Of a DNA stretch of 64,000 nucleotides, positions 1-13,200 are shown piece after piece. The stretch's first letter is position 1; every line of letters starts with the position of its first letter. Position numbers and translations under genes: made by a program. Source of the stretch: Botryosphaeria dothidea (lineage: Eukaryota; Ascomycota; Dothideomycetes; Botryosphaeriales; Botryosphaeriaceae); contig WWBZ02000015.1 in NCBI GenBank assembly GCA_011503125.2, forward strand, positions 1-64,000, in the 5' to 3' direction. Below the pieces are notes generated by a model. That model had not been told where the DNA came from. It saw nothing but the letters and a program-made list of their open reading frames with translations, and searched no databases.

Positions 1-148
1 AACCCTAACCCTAACCCTAACCCTAACCCTAACCCTAACCCTAACCCTAACCCTAACCCTAACCCTAACCCTAACCCTAACCCTAACCCTAACCCTAACC
101 CTAACCCTAACCCTAACCCTAACCCTAACCCTAACCCTAACCCTAACC
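1..148. repeat. Telomeric repeat tract (CCCTAA)n
   Basis: About 24 uninterrupted copies of the C-rich telomere hexamer run to position 148 and then stop abruptly. The C-rich strand on the plus strand at the left edge is the orientation expected for the left end of a chromosome. TTAGGG telomeres are usual in filamentous fungi. The repeats are perfect, so this is a terminal tract and not a degenerate interstitial one. Confidence 0.98.
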
Positions 149-285
149 ACTATAACTACCTTCTCCTAACCGCCTCGTACCCGTACTTAATCCCGTATAA
201 CGCCCCTAACGCTACTCCGCTATTCTAATACTCCCTTCCCGTCCTTCTCTACCCGCCGCTATCGTTGCTCTTCTACCTATTATAT
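149..285 (-). pseudogene. Telomere-joined remnant of the TLH helicase 3' end
   Basis: The telomere repeats are joined directly to about 135 bp that match 3,050-3,185 (TLH copy A) almost base for base, and more distantly 36,100-36,240 in the better-preserved TLH copy. It corresponds to the C-terminal coding part after the Cys-rich segment (the region encoding IGTLYGIKHGY in the good copy), on the minus strand. It is far too short to function. It shows that the telomere was added to, or recombined into, the tail of a helicase gene, which is typical for TLH genes lying next to telomeres in fungi. Confidence 0.75.
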
Positions 286-2432
286 ACGCTCCGCCTTCTT
301 TCTAATACGGCTACTATTACGCTCTGCCTTCTTTCTAATACGGTTCTTTCTCTCTTTCCGATACGGTTCTTCTCTCTCTTGTCGATACGGTTCTTCTCTC
401 TCTTATCGATACCGTTCTCCCCTCTCTTCCCGATACGGTTCTTCCTCTCTACTTAATACGGTTACTATTACGCTCCGCCTTCTTTCTAATACGGTTCTCC
501 CTCTCTTCCTAATACGGTTCTTCCTCTCTTCTCGACACGGTTCTCTCTCTCTTCCCGATACGGTTCTCTCTCTCTTTTTAATACGGTTCTTCCTCTCTTT
601 CCGATACGGTTCTTCCTCTCTTCTCGATACGGTTCTCTCTCTCTCTTCTCGATACGGTTCTCTCTCTTCTTAATACGGTTCTTCCTCTCTTCCCGATACG
701 GTTCTCTCTATCTTCTCGATACGGTTCCCCCCTTCCTTCTCGATACGGTTCTTCCTCTCTTCTTAATACCGTTCTCTCTCTCTTCTCGATACGGTTCTCT
801 CTCTCTTCTCAATACGGTTCTCCCTCTCTTCTCGATACGGTTACTACTACGCTCCGCGTTCTTCCCGACACGGTTCTCCCTCTCTTCCTAATACGGTTCT
901 CCCTCTCTTTCCGATACGATCCTTCCCTCTCTTCTCGATACGGTTCTCCCCTCTCTTCCCGATACGGTTCTCTCTCTCTTCTCGATACGGTTACTATTAC
1001 GCTCCGCGTTCTTTCCGATACGGTTCTTCCTCTCTTCCTAATACGGTTCTCCCTCTCTTCTCGACACGGTTCTCTCTCTCTTCTCGATACGGTTCTCCCT
1101 CTCTTTCTAATACGGTTCTTCCTCTCTTCCCGATACGGTTCTCCCTCTCTTCTCGATACGGTTCTCCCTCTCTTCTCGATACGGTTCTCTCTCTCTTCTC
1201 GATACGGTTCTCCCTCTCTTCCCGATACGGTTCTCCCTCTCTTCTCGACACGGTTCTCTCTCTCTTCTCGATATAGTTCTCCCTCTCTTCCCGATACGGT
1301 TACTATTACGCTCCGCGTTCTTTCTAATACGGTTCTTCCTCTCTTCCTAATACGGTTCTCCCTCTCTTCTCGACACGGTTCTCTCTCTCTTCCCGATACG
1401 GTTCTCTCTCTCTTTTTAATACGGTTCTTCCTCTCTTTCCGATACGGTTCTCCCTCTCTTCTCGATACGGTTCTCCCTCTCTTTTCGATACGGCTACTAT
1501 TACGCTCCGCCTTCTTCCCGATACGGTTCTCTCTCTTCTTAATATGGTTACTATTACGCTCCGCCTTCTTCCCGATACGGTTCTCTCTCTTCTTAATATG
1601 GTTACTATTACGCTCCGCCTTCTTCCCGATACGGTTCTCTCTCTTCTTAATATGGTTACTATTACGCTCCGCCTTCTTCCCGATACGGTTCTCCCTCTCT
1701 TCCTAATACGGTTCTCCCTCTCTTCTCGACACGGTTCTCTCTCTCTTCCCGATACGGTTCTCTCTCTCTTTTTAATACGGTTCTTCCTCTCTTTCCGATA
1801 CGGTTCTCCCTCTCTTCTCGATACGGTTCTCCCTCTCTTTTCGATACGGCTACTATTACGCTTCGCCTTCTTCCCGATACGGTTCTTCCTCTCGTCCCGA
1901 TACGGTTCTCTCTCTCTTTTCGATACGGTTCTCCCTCTTTTTTCGATACGGCTACTATTACGCTCCGCCTTCTTCCCGATACGGTTCTTCCTCTCGTCCT
2001 AATACGGTTCTCTCTCTCTTTTCGATACGGTTCTCTCTCTCTTCTCGATACGGTTCTCCCTCTCTTCTTAATACGGTTACTATTACGCTCCGCCTTCTTC
2101 CCGATACGGTTCTCCCTCTCTTCCTAATACGGTTCTCCCTCTCTTTCCGATACGATCCTTCCCTCTCTTCTTAATACGGTTCTCCCCTCTCTTCCCGATA
2201 CGGTTCTCTCTCTCTTCTCGATACGGTTCTCCCTCTCTTTCTAATACGGTTCTTCCTCTCTTCCCGATACGGTTCTTCCTCTCTTCTCGATACTATTCTC
2301 TCTCTCTTCTCGATACCGTTCTCTCTCTTCTTAATACGGTTCTTCCTCTCTTCCCGATACCGTTCTCTCTCTCTTCTCGATACGGTTCTCCCTCTCTTCT
2401 TAATACGGTTACTATTACGCTCCGCCTTCTTC
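286..2432. repeat. Subtelomeric ~23-bp minisatellite
   Basis: About 2.1 kb of tandem monomers of the form GATACGGTTCTCCCTCTCTTC, with small variants (TTCTCG, TTCCCG or TTCTTA at the joint). At roughly a dozen places a second, longer unit carrying ACTATTACGCTCCGC is inserted (for example near 305, 470, 843, 990, 1,300, 1,495, 1,550, 1,605, 1,655, 1,853, 1,955, 2,080 and 2,410), giving a higher-order pattern. Because 23 is not a multiple of 3, all frames read as 23-residue repeats, which makes open frames such as 997-1,251 (minus) and 1,544-2,002 (plus) that are not genes. Confidence 0.93.
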
Positions 2433-2889
2433 TCTATACGCGAAAAACCTACCTAACGCTAATTTTCTACTACTACTTTTTACTCTCTATTCTTCGCCTC
2501 TATTATCGCCTATACTTATTCTATAATTAATTTACTTTAAAATCTTATCTTCCGATACTATTAAATATTATTAACTCGCTCTCTATCCTATAAACTATAA
2601 AAATCGCTATTCTATAATTTTTTACCTAAAAACCCGCCGGCTTTTTAAATCCTAAAACCTCTACCTATCTACGCTACTATTACTACGGTTCTCTCCTCTC
2701 TTCTTAATACTATTTTCTTCTTCTTCTTAATATCGTTCTCTCCTTCTCGATACTATTACGGTTACGCTCCGCCTTCTTCTCGATACGGCTTCCTTTCTTC
2801 TTAAAACGGTTTTTATACTTAATATCTACTAACTTCTTCGCCGTATACTAAATCTCTATCTTACGAACCCTTATCCTTATCCTTAACCC
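2433..2889. other. AT-rich gene-free spacer with degenerate satellite monomers
   Basis: No gene is visible. The stretch is AT-rich and almost free of CpA, as expected after RIP. Decayed minisatellite monomers reappear around 2,690-2,815 (GATACGG, CTCCGCCTTCTTC), so the satellite once extended further or was partly duplicated. The rest has no recognisable family. Confidence 0.6.
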
Positions 2890-5800
2890 GGAAAATATCT
2901 CCTCTATACCCTACTCTCTACCCGCCGCGCCAACTATAAAAACTTCTAAACTAAATTATTACTCTCTACCTCTACCGTGTCCCGCTTTCGCCCTAAATAC
3001 CTAACTACGCTCTCCTCCTACTCTACGTCTACCCCGTTCTCTACTATCTACTATAACTACCTCCTCTAAACCGCCCCGTACCCGTACTTAATCCCGTATA
3101 ACGCCCCTAATAATACTCCGCTATTCTAATACTTCCGCCCCGTCCTTCTCTACCCGCCGCTATCGTTGCTCTCCTACCTATTATACACGCTCTACGGCGC
3201 CCCGCATCTAAAATATCCCGAATATCGGTCGTACTTAATCGTCCGCTTCGCCCTTCGCCTTTCCTTCGCTACCCGCCGTCCTATCTTTATCGTATAATCG
3301 CTAACGTTATACTCTACCGGCTATTCTACCGCCTTATATACTCCGTAAATTCGCCTCTACCGCCGCAACTACCGCTCTACTTCCTCTAACTTCTATCTCT
3401 CCTTCTACGCCCTCGCTATCTATCTAACGTACGGCCGGGCCCGTTACTACTCCTACCTACGGAATATCTCTCTACTCTTTTCCCGCTCCGCCCGTTCTCT
3501 TTCTATTCGCTTCTTCTCTATTCGCTTCCTCTCCGTCTATCCTCTTTCTATTTACTTTCTTCTCGCCTACTCTATCTCTACCTCGTCTATCTCTACTCCT
3601 CGTCTTTCCTCGTCTCCCCCGTAATTATCGTATAATTCTTCGCCGTCCTCGTATAAAATTCGCCCCCTTCGGCTATTAAAATACTCGTCTATAATAATAC
3701 GGCGGTACTACCCGCTTGCCGGATCCGTATACTATCTAACTAACTTATTCTTTACCTCTCCGCCTCCCCCTCTAACTACGACTATCTCGCTCCTTCTACT
3801 ATCTCTTTCTATTCTACCGCTCTCCTACCCGTAATCTATTATACTACGCGGCTCGCCCGTATATACGATTAATCTAATATCCGGAATATCGATCTTTATA
3901 CTTAACGCGCTCGTTACTACTACTACTCGCTCGCGGCCCGCCCGGAAATCCTCTAATATCTCGTCCTTGCGCTAATCGCTAATATCCGCGTAAAACGCCT
4001 CGTAAACGAACCGGCCTACCCTTACTAACCGCTCGACCTCTACCTTCGTCTTATAATAAACTACTATCTTACTCTCCGCCGACGCCGTTAACTACTACTT
4101 TACTAATTTCGTTACTAAATCCTCCTACTTCTTTCTACCGCTCCCCTTCCTACCTACTACCCTATACTATATATTCTTATATACCGTCGACCCCCTAAAT
4201 ATCTTTACCTCGTCCGCTATCTAACCTATCCGCTTATATAACCTACCCTCCTCCGCCGGCGGCAACGTCGCCGTTAATAATACTATCTACGTCTCTACTC
4301 TCGCTAACTTACCTAACCGCTATAAATACTTCCGAAAATCTACTTAGTCGTTTAATACGACGTAATATTCGTCTACGACGATCCGGTCTAACTACCTCGT
4401 CCGCCTAATACGCTTTAAAAACGTTCTAAACTCCTCGCCTACCGCCGCCTCCGGCGTTACTAATACGATCGACTCGGCGTCCGGCTACTACCTACCGTCC
4501 TATACCGCGTACCTTACGCCTACCTCTTTATACCGCCGCGTTATATCCTTACGTAACGACTTTAACGGTACTACTACTACCGTCGTGCCCCCGAGCTCTA
4601 CCTACGCCGGTAATATAAATAATACGCTCTTACCCGCCCCCGTCGGTATTACCGCTACTACGGGGCTATACCCGGCCTTAATTACCTCTATTGCCGGCTT
4701 CTATACGCTACGGAATATCGTCTTCTTATCTACTAACTACTTTAACTACTTCTTAGCGTTTATCTTTCTTAATTAGATCTAACGGTTTAACCGCTCCTCG
4801 TCGGCCTCGTCCTCGAACGGGCACCGCTTACGCTTCTTGCCTATTATCTTACTACCTACCCGTCCGTCTTTTTCGTTCTTTTTATTCTACTCGTGCCGTT
4901 CGTCCGCCTAACCGGTCGATTCGAATTCTAAAAATCGATACTAATCGATACTATACGCTCGAAACTTCTACCTCCGCTCCGCTATCTAACCTAACTACTC
5001 TATAATATCCCGCGCGTATACGATGCCTACTATATATAATATATAACCTACCTACGCGTCGGCGATCGCTACTACCGTATCGTCTTTATCCTACGGCTCT
5101 TTATTATCTTCTTCCCTATTATCTTACCTAAACGCCGTCGGCCCTTAGATCTACTATCTACTAATTACTATTACGATATCGCGGTACGCCTATATAGTAA
5201 TCTTATACTCTAAACTAGCGGCCGTCTTACGCTTTATCGCCTACCTTATCCGCTCTATCGTCTACCTCTTACTACTAGGCTTAGACGCCTATAAATATAC
5301 TAATAATAGCGGCAACTACGACGGCTTTTATCTTTAATTCTACCTCCGTCTTTACGGCTACTCTTATCTCTATTATTATCTCTAATTCTACTTCTACTAC
5401 TTCTACTACTTCTACTACCTCTACTACTTCTACTACTCCTACTACTTCTACTACTTCTACTATTTCTACTATCTCTACTACCTCTACTACTTCTACTACC
5501 TCTACTACCTCTACGAGTTACCTCGTATTAATACCTCTATTCGCTACTAAAACGGTAAAACTAACTATAAATATAATACTAATAACTCGCCTACCTCGCG
5601 GAGTAAATATCGATAAATAATCTTAACGTCCCTCTATAACGCGTACCCCTTATAATACCGCGTTATAAATACGACTATACCGTCCTCGATAAAAATATAC
5701 CGATACCCGGCCTCGGCCGTATTACTATACCTAATACTTAATATCTTAGAGCCTCTTTCCGGCTACCCGCCCGTAATATATATTAATACTAATAACTTCT

Positions 5801-6782
5801 CCTTAAACGCGGCCACGCGGCCTATCTAATCTAACGCGGCCTCGCGGCTTAACTCTAACGCCGCTCCCTACCGGGTAAACCGCCTTCTAACCTTACTATT
5901 CTCTATAATCTACTCGAATAACTACGACCTACCGTCTACGGGGAATCTATTACGCTAATCTTATAAAAAATTCTACCTCTAGCGTCCGTTCGTCGGATCG
6001 TCGTATATCGAATACTACGGCACGGCCGGCACCTCCTACCTACTCCTATAAAATAATAAATTCTCGACTAATATCTACGTTATCTCCTACGCTAAACGGT
6101 ATACTATCCCGCGAAACTACGTTATACTAAACGATACGTTCTTATACTCTAATATATCTCTACTTCTCTACCCGACGTACCCCTTCGCCGTTATATTAAA
6201 ATAAATCTTTATCCCGTACGCCCGTAAATCTAACTACTACTATATCGGGCTATCGCTACCGCGGACTATAAAATCGTCTATTATCTTATTTATCTACTAT
6301 AAACTACTTCTACCGGGCTATCTAGTTCGGTCGTTACGGCTATTACTTCTACTACCGCTACTACTTCTACCGCTACTCGTACCGCTACTACTACCGTCGC
6401 TACTACCGCTACCGCCGCTACTTTTATATTCGCTATCCTTAAAATTATACGGCCGTACGCTTAGGTTATACCGCTCGTCCTCCTCCGCCGAGGCTACGAT
6501 CTCGAATACTTTCTAAATTACTATAAAATACGCTACCTTTATTAACGCCGATAAAATTAACGTATACGTATCCGGGCTCCTCTAACTATTACCTATCGGG
6601 TTAACCCCTAATACGGCTATAGCGTATACTAACGCGCTTTCGTACTCGTACGCGGCGAATCGCTAATTTAATAACTCTATATAAAAATCTAAACACGCGC
6701 GTTAAATACGGGTTAATTTTTACGGCTAGTTATCGTCGTTATTATCGCCGTCGCCGTCGTTATCGCCGTCGCCGTCGTTATT

Positions 6783-6817
<35 letters not shown>

Positions 6818-8045
6818 TATCGTTCTCTTCTTTATTAGTACTATTAATTTCTCTATTATTACCGTCGTCGTCTTCGTCCTCGGTTCCGCTACCGTCTTCG
6901 CCTCCTACTATCCTCTTAGCCTCGTTTATTAACCTTATAAATATCTTCTTCTAACTATAAGTAAATTTATACTTCGAGCTATTCTAATCGTACTCCCGCT
7001 ACGTTCTAATAAAAAATATTAATATCTACTACTACGGCCGGACCCGGTCCTTAATCGACTTCTCGTCTAAATACGGCTATAACGGCTAGTACCGGTTCTA
7101 ATACTTCTCCGTTCTAATCGCCTATATTTATATCGATACGCCTACTCTCTTCGCTACGCTCTTCTAACTAATATAGCTAACGTTCTCTATCGCCGTCTAT
7201 ACCGCTATTTTAATTGGCTTATACGAGTCGTTTTCTTCGTTCTCGCTAGGGGCCCTCCGCCTTTTATTTTTACTATCGTCGCCGCCGCCCGGCTTCCTAA
7301 CGGCCTATAATAAATCCTCGCGGTTCTTATCGACTAAATACTACTACTACTACGTCCGCTCTAACTATAGATTCGTCTAATCTCTCTTAGCGTTCTAAAT
7401 AATCGCGGCCGCTACCTTCTCGGCCTCTTCGATTCGTTTCTATATCTACTACTACGCCCGTATCTACGTATTTCTACTACTATTATTACTACTACTACTA
7501 CCGCCTCCGCTATCTTTATTCGCTCTATTCTTCTTCTCTATTAGCTACCGTACTTCGAAATACTACGATCCGTACCGGCTCGTAAAAAATCGCTAATAAT
7601 ATACCTACCTCGCTACTTTCTAAAATTACCTCTCGAACCGCTCGCCCTTACTCTTACCCGATCCGCTCTTCTATCTACCCGCCGACTACTAATACTCGAC
7701 ACGCTAATACTTCTTTATCGCCTTCTCGTTCTAGTAAATATATCTATATCTATCGGGCTATAACTTATATATTAACCCGTCCGCGTATACCGGCAACTCC
7801 GGGATTGGCCTATCGATACCTACGGGCACCTCGAACTCCGCGGGGAACCTAATTAATCCGGGGAACTATCTAATCTCGTCCGCGATCGCCTCCGCGTCCT
7901 TACCGCCGATACCGTAATATCTACTCTATAAATACTTCTATACCTAATCCGGCTATACGACGTACCGGTATTCTTTATATACCGCGACCCGATACTCGCC
8001 TAAATAATAAAAATACTCGGCTACTCGGGCGGCTATAATAACTTA
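2890..8045 (-). pseudogene. TLH copy A: RIP-destroyed telomere-linked RecQ-like helicase
   Basis: This aligns along its length with the better TLH copy at 35,913-42,095. The 2,920-3,190 part matches its C-terminus. The 4,310-4,680 part matches helicase motifs I-II: the RIP-changed equivalent of the MPTGAGKS region is at about 4,620-4,690 and the DExH-motif region at about 4,340-4,390. The 5,585-5,800 part matches the central conserved domain, and the right end near 8,000-8,045 matches the N-terminal MAQAYFY region. Low-complexity linkers survive as (CTA/CTT)n at 5,390-5,515 and CGTCGC-type runs at 6,735-6,830. CpA has been converted to TpA nearly everywhere, so the frame is full of stops. The family comprises RecQ-type DNA helicases encoded beside fungal telomeres. 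This copy cannot make protein. Confidence 0.85.
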
Positions 8046-8545
8046 CGCTTATTATCTACTATCTACTATTTACTATTCGCTACTCGCTACTCGCTACTTT
8101 AATACTCTAATATAAAAAATACGTTTTATTTTCTCCTAACCGGCTTATTCTTTCTATCTAACTACTTTTCTTCTTATCGCCGCTAAACTATTTAACTCGT
8201 CCCGTGCTACTACCGGCTATACGTTCGCTCGTCCTCTACCTACTCGGCGATTCTATCCGTCTACTACCGCTCCGCTCGGGCTACTTTTACCCTATTAAAT
8301 CTAATCCTAACTTACTCTAACTACTAAATTATACTTAAACGCGTAATCGGACGGGTATATTATACGTAAAAATTCTTATCGCCCGACCGCGCTCTATAAT
8401 ATATCTCGATCTAACGCGAATCCGATTTCTTTTTCTAAATTTACCGTACCTAAATCTACTATACCCGTAATTCTAATTCTAAACCTTAATTTATATAGAC
8501 GCTAAATCTATCGTTATAAAGATAGATTTAACTTTTTCGGTTAGA
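8046..8545. other. Gene-free RIPped spacer between two TLH copies
   Basis: No coding signal seen. It lies between the N-terminal end of TLH copy A and the truncated helicase-side end of copy B. It contains a perfect 10-bp inverted repeat (TAAATCTATC, 8-nt loop, GATAGATTTA) at about 8,504-8,531. TTTTCGGTTAG at about 8,535 resembles the 14-mer shared by 42,521 and 47,568. Confidence 0.5.
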
Positions 8546-9850
8546 CGCCTCTCTCGGCCGCTATCTATTTTACTCTACTACTAAAATACCCGCCTTATAA
8601 TATCTATCTACTATATTCTCCCGTAACGAATTTAACGGTACTACTACTACCGTCGTCTCCGTCTCGCCTACGCTAGCGATATATAACGCCGGAACTATAA
8701 ATACTATACTCTTACCTACTTCTATACCTATTACTACTAATAACGGACTACGGCCTTCTACTACCGCCTCTACTATCTACTTCTATACCCCTTTAAACTC
8801 GATATTCTCTTAGCCTATTAACTACCGTAATATCTACCGCCTATCTACTATTTTAATCTTCTTCTAACGCCTAAAATTCGCGTTTATATTCTCCGCTACT
8901 ACCGCTACTAACCGCTTCTTACTATCTCGCCGTAACTACTATAACGTTAACGCGTACTACTAGAACTAGTAGAACCGGATACTAGCTTCCCTATATCTCT
9001 CTATCGTCGTCTTTAACTTCTAGGCCGCCTCGATTATTAACCGGCCGTATACCGCGCCCGCTATACGCGTACTATACCTAAACTATATATTCTACGTATA
9101 GCTTTAGCCCTCTATATTACCGTCGCCTTCCTCGCTCTCCGCCTCCTCTTCTACTACTCCGTCTACGTCGAAAAAATAATCCTCTTTAATAAACCTATTT
9201 CCGATCGCTTAGACGCACTACTAGTACGTAGCCACGTTAATTTCTACTCCTATCCGCGCCTTACTCTCCCGCTTTATCGCGTTACGGAACCGGCTAGCCG
9301 TCTACTTCGCTACCGCCGGTCCCTCCGGGCTCTAAACGAACCCGTACTCTTTCGGCGGTCTATCTCTTCCCTCCGCTACGTACGCTAATAACCGCTTAAA
9401 CGAGATAACTATCTATACGTAATATATTAATAACTCGTCTATCTTCTACGGTAAATACCGGTAGATAATCTTTAAACTACCGTCCCGGCCGTGCCCCTTA
9501 TAGTACCGGGTTACGTATACTATTAACCCGTCCTCGACGAATACGTTACACTATCCGCCGTTAGCCGTATTATAATACCGGATACTTATTAACTCGGGCA
9601 CCCGCGCCGGCCCGCCGCCGGTAATATATATTAATACGGCTAACTACTCTTTAAACCTATCTATCGTCCGTCTAAATCCGCTAATAGCTTCGCGGTTCTA
9701 TTTAGCCGGGTACTATACCGGGTCCTCGTACGGGTTAGCGATAAACTACTACCTCTACTACCGCCCTCGCTTCTACCCCGTAATTAACCGCTCGTATAAC
9801 TACTACTAGCCGTCCGCCTCCTCCTCTAACGGCTATCGATTTCGCGGGTT
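8546..9850 (-). pseudogene. TLH copy B, helicase-proximal part (split by Gypsy 1)
   Basis: The 8,600-8,760 part matches the motif I/Ia region of copy A (4,560-4,690) and of the good copy (38,500-38,640). The 9,420-9,660 part matches the central domain at 39,350-39,570. The right edge, at 9,780-9,850, matches 39,640-39,720 and stops exactly at the Gypsy LTR, after GGGTT. The helicase C-terminal half is missing on the left. It is RIPped as heavily as copy A. The rest of the same gene is at 18,220-20,368, on the opposite strand because of an inversion: that segment carries the inverse of the GGGTT duplication and continues the alignment at the same point. Confidence 0.82.
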
Positions 9851-10222
9851 TATAATAAACGGACCTTAGAGGGCGGAAAGACGAGATAACGAAGCCGGTA
9901 AAGGTAGTAGGGGTAAAGTAATACCGAAGTATAAGGGTGTAGTTTAAAGGGCGAGGGTATAAGGTGCGAAAGACGAGGGACGAGGGACGAGGGACGAGGG
10001 AGGTAAGTAAGGTCTAATTTAAGGCGTACTAAGTTATACGCGAGGAATACTTATTACTAGACTAAAGAACTAACTATAAAGTAGAGGGGCGAGCTTTATA
10101 TATATAAAGAACGAACTAAAATACTAGCTTCCTAATTTATAAGCAGGTAAGTCTAGATCTAGATTTTAAATTAACGAAGGTAAACGAGAGGTAAGAGGTC
10201 TAAGTAAGCTACGTTTATAATA
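9851..10222 (-). repeat. Gypsy 1 LTR (3' LTR in element sense)
   Basis: 372 bp, near-identical to 15,233-15,604 and, inverted, to both Gypsy 2 LTRs. Ends read TATAATAAACGG and CGTTTATAATA, a RIP-altered form of the TG...CA termini still visible at 20,369. It contains a short tandem of GACGAGG and a TATATATA box. Confidence 0.9.
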
Positions 10223-13200
10223 GTAGGCTCTCCTCTCTAGGAGTAAGTTTCTACGAGCCTTTAGCTTAAGGGTCGAGGTTTCGAAGGATAACGTTTATAG
10301 AACGTATTAAGGGCCTTAAGGTCTTTAATAAGGTCGTAAGGTTCCTAGATTAGTATCGAGTAACTAGTCTATTTTACGAGGTATTTTAGTTGTCTCCGGG
10401 TTACTTTAACGTCTAGAATCTCTTCTACCCTATACTCTTCTTCGCCGTTAACGATAACGGGCGGAGGCGGAGGTTAGACTTAATTAGGCAAGGGGTTAGA
10501 GGCTACGGGTTCGAGTAAAGAGACGTAGAATATAGGGTGGACTTTTATCGTCCTTAGTAGTTCTAGGCGATAGACATAGGTCGAGATCTTCTCTAGGATA
10601 GGAAAGGGGCTAAGGCGTTTAAAGTTAAGTTTATCCGAAGGCCTTATTGTCGAGATATACCTTCTTAGGAGCTAAATAAGGTTACTAGGCTTAAAGACGG
10701 GTAGCGAAATACGGTCTTTATTGGCCTATTCTACGTAGGCGTCTTATACGAATCGAATTTCTTAGCGAAGGTAGTTTTCGAGGTTTTCGAGGTTCTCTTA
10801 AAAGAGGCGTAGGGGTTCGAGGGGGGCTAAGATCGAGTCTTTTTATAGAATCTTATAACGAGGGTAGAAGCCGTAGTTTACGAAGAAAGATGTAACCTTA
10901 GTCGTAGTCGAGATCGTATTATTATAAGCGAATTTAGTAAGGGAGAGAAAGTCGTTCTAATCGTCTTGTTAATACGAAACGTAGGCACGTAGGTATTGTT
11001 CGAGAATAGCGTTAATACGCTCTGTCTGGCCGTCGGTTTACGGGTAGAAAGCCGTACTAAAGTTAGTCTTAATAGATAGGGATCTACTAAGAGTTCTAGT
11101 AAATTTAGAGGTAAAAATCGAGCCGTGGTTAGATACGAAGTCGTCGGGTAAGCTATGTAGTCGAAAAACGTAGTCTCGATAAAGCTTAGCAAGCTCTATC
11201 GAATCGAGGGTTATTTAGCAAGGGATAAAGTAAGCTATTTTAGTTAGTCGATCTACGACTACTAGTATAGTATCGAACGAGTTAGACGTTAGAAGTCCCG
11301 TAATTAAATTAAGAGAAACGGATTACTAGCGGCGTTATAGTACTTTAAGGGGTTTTAAATATCTATAGGGGGTATATCGAGCGGGTTTAATTCTTTGGCA
11401 GGTCTTATAGTTTCGTATAAAACGAGCTACTATCTAGCGTAGACCTAGCCACTAGAAATTACGAGTAACGAGTTTAAATATTACTACTTAGCCTAGGTAT
11501 CTAGTAGCCGGATACGAGTATCGAGAGCTAATAATCCTTTAGCGGAGGCTTAGATCTTTAGGAATATAGATAAGTCTATTAACTAGTAATAGACTATCGT
11601 TATCCTTAGAATATACGCCTAAATCTACCTTAGGATATTAAAGTACGTAGATATCGAGTAAAGTAAGGATCTCTTGTCTAAGAGTATCCTTATCGAGTAC
11701 TAAGCGAATATTACTAGCTAGAGACGGTTCTAGCCTAGCGATTAAATATCGAGTAGAAATAAGGGTCGAAATTTTGAATTTTTTAGAGGTAAGAATCGTA
11801 GTAGGGGGTAGGCGCCCCTCTCGAGCAGGGAGGTCTCCTAACCGTCTTATTAACGTATCCGCGCGTTAATTCTTAGTTCCTAGGCGGTAGACGATCTTAA
11901 AGTCGAGTTCTAAGAGTTTAATTACCTAGCGTGCTTGCCGACGGTTTAGAATTTGCTTAGAGGCAAAGCTAGTTAAATTCGAGTAATCTATAAGAACTAG
12001 GAGTAGCGAGGAGAGGTTAATAACGAGGGAACGGTATTTCTTTAGGGCTTCTATAATAGCTAAGAGTTCCTTATCTCTAATACTATAGTTCTACTCTACG
12101 GGGGTTATTTTCCGAGAGTAGTAGGCGATAGGATATAGGATTCTTCTACTATCCTCGTAGGTTACCTATTAGAATAAAATTACGGAGATAATAAAGTTAG
12201 ATAAGTCGGTTTTAAGGATAGTTTCGAGTTAGGGGTTAAAGTATCGGAGGATTAGGTAAGAGTAGAAGGCTTCCTTAAGATAAGTAAATGCCTTATCCTA
12301 TTCTTTTCCCTAAGTAAAACGAATATTCTTAGCTAGGAGCCTAAAGAGGGCTCTAGCTTTTCGAGAGTATCCTTTAATAAATCGTCGGTAAAAGTTTATA
12401 AAGCTAAGGAACGATTAAAGATCTTTAACTAAGCGGGGAATCTCCTAGTCTTTTACGGCGGCTACCTTAGCTAGGTCTATAGAGATACCGTCTAGAGAGA
12501 TAACGAAGCTAAGGAACGTAGTCGAAGTCGTATAGAAGTTATATTTTTCGCCTTTAACGTATAAGCCTACTTCACGAAGCTTTTTAAGAACTAATTAGAC
12601 GTATTCGTAGTACTCCTCCTTAGTTTCCGAGTAGATAAGAATATTATCTAGATAGACGACGTACTAGCGGTTAAGATATTTACGTAGCGTATCGTTAACG
12701 AATTATTAGTAGATAGTAGGCGTATTCGTAAGGCTAAAGAGTATAATAAGGTATTCGTATAGGCTATAGCGAGTCCTAAAGGCGGTTAAGTATTCGGAGC
12801 CTTCCTTAATCCGGATAAGGTTATAAGTACCGCGAAGATCGAGTCGAGTAAAAATACGAGAGCCCTAAAGTTAACGGAGAGTCTCGTTAACTAAGGGGAG
12901 TAGATAACGGTTCTTTTTCGTAATACTATTTAGTTCGCGATAATCTACGCAAAAACGAAGGCCGCTACCTAGCTTCTTAATAAAGAGAATAGAGGACGTA
13001 GAGGATAAGGATAAGGGCCGAATAAAACCTTTCTTAAGGTTTTTATTAAGGTATTTACGTAGAGCCTTAAGCTCTAAATCGGACATTAAGTAGAGAGGAC
13101 CGAATGGGGGTTTCTTGCCCTCTTCTAATAAAATCTTATAATTAATATATCGATATAGGGGAAGCCTATCGGCCTCTTTCTTCGTAAAGAAGAAAAGAAG

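Noticed and set aside
997..1251. Minus-strand frame with 23-residue repeats
   Set aside because: A 23-bp minisatellite gives a 23-residue period in every frame. There is no gene.
286..2432. CRISPR-like regular repeats
   Set aside because: Monomers are contiguous without unique spacers, in a eukaryotic subtelomere. It is a minisatellite.
4585..4776. 63-codon plus-strand frame
   Set aside because: Antisense to the RIPped helicase motif I region. Chance opening.
10878..11192. 104-codon minus-strand frame in Gypsy 1
   Set aside because: It lies over the integrase but in a shifted frame. It is an accidental opening in RIPped sequence.
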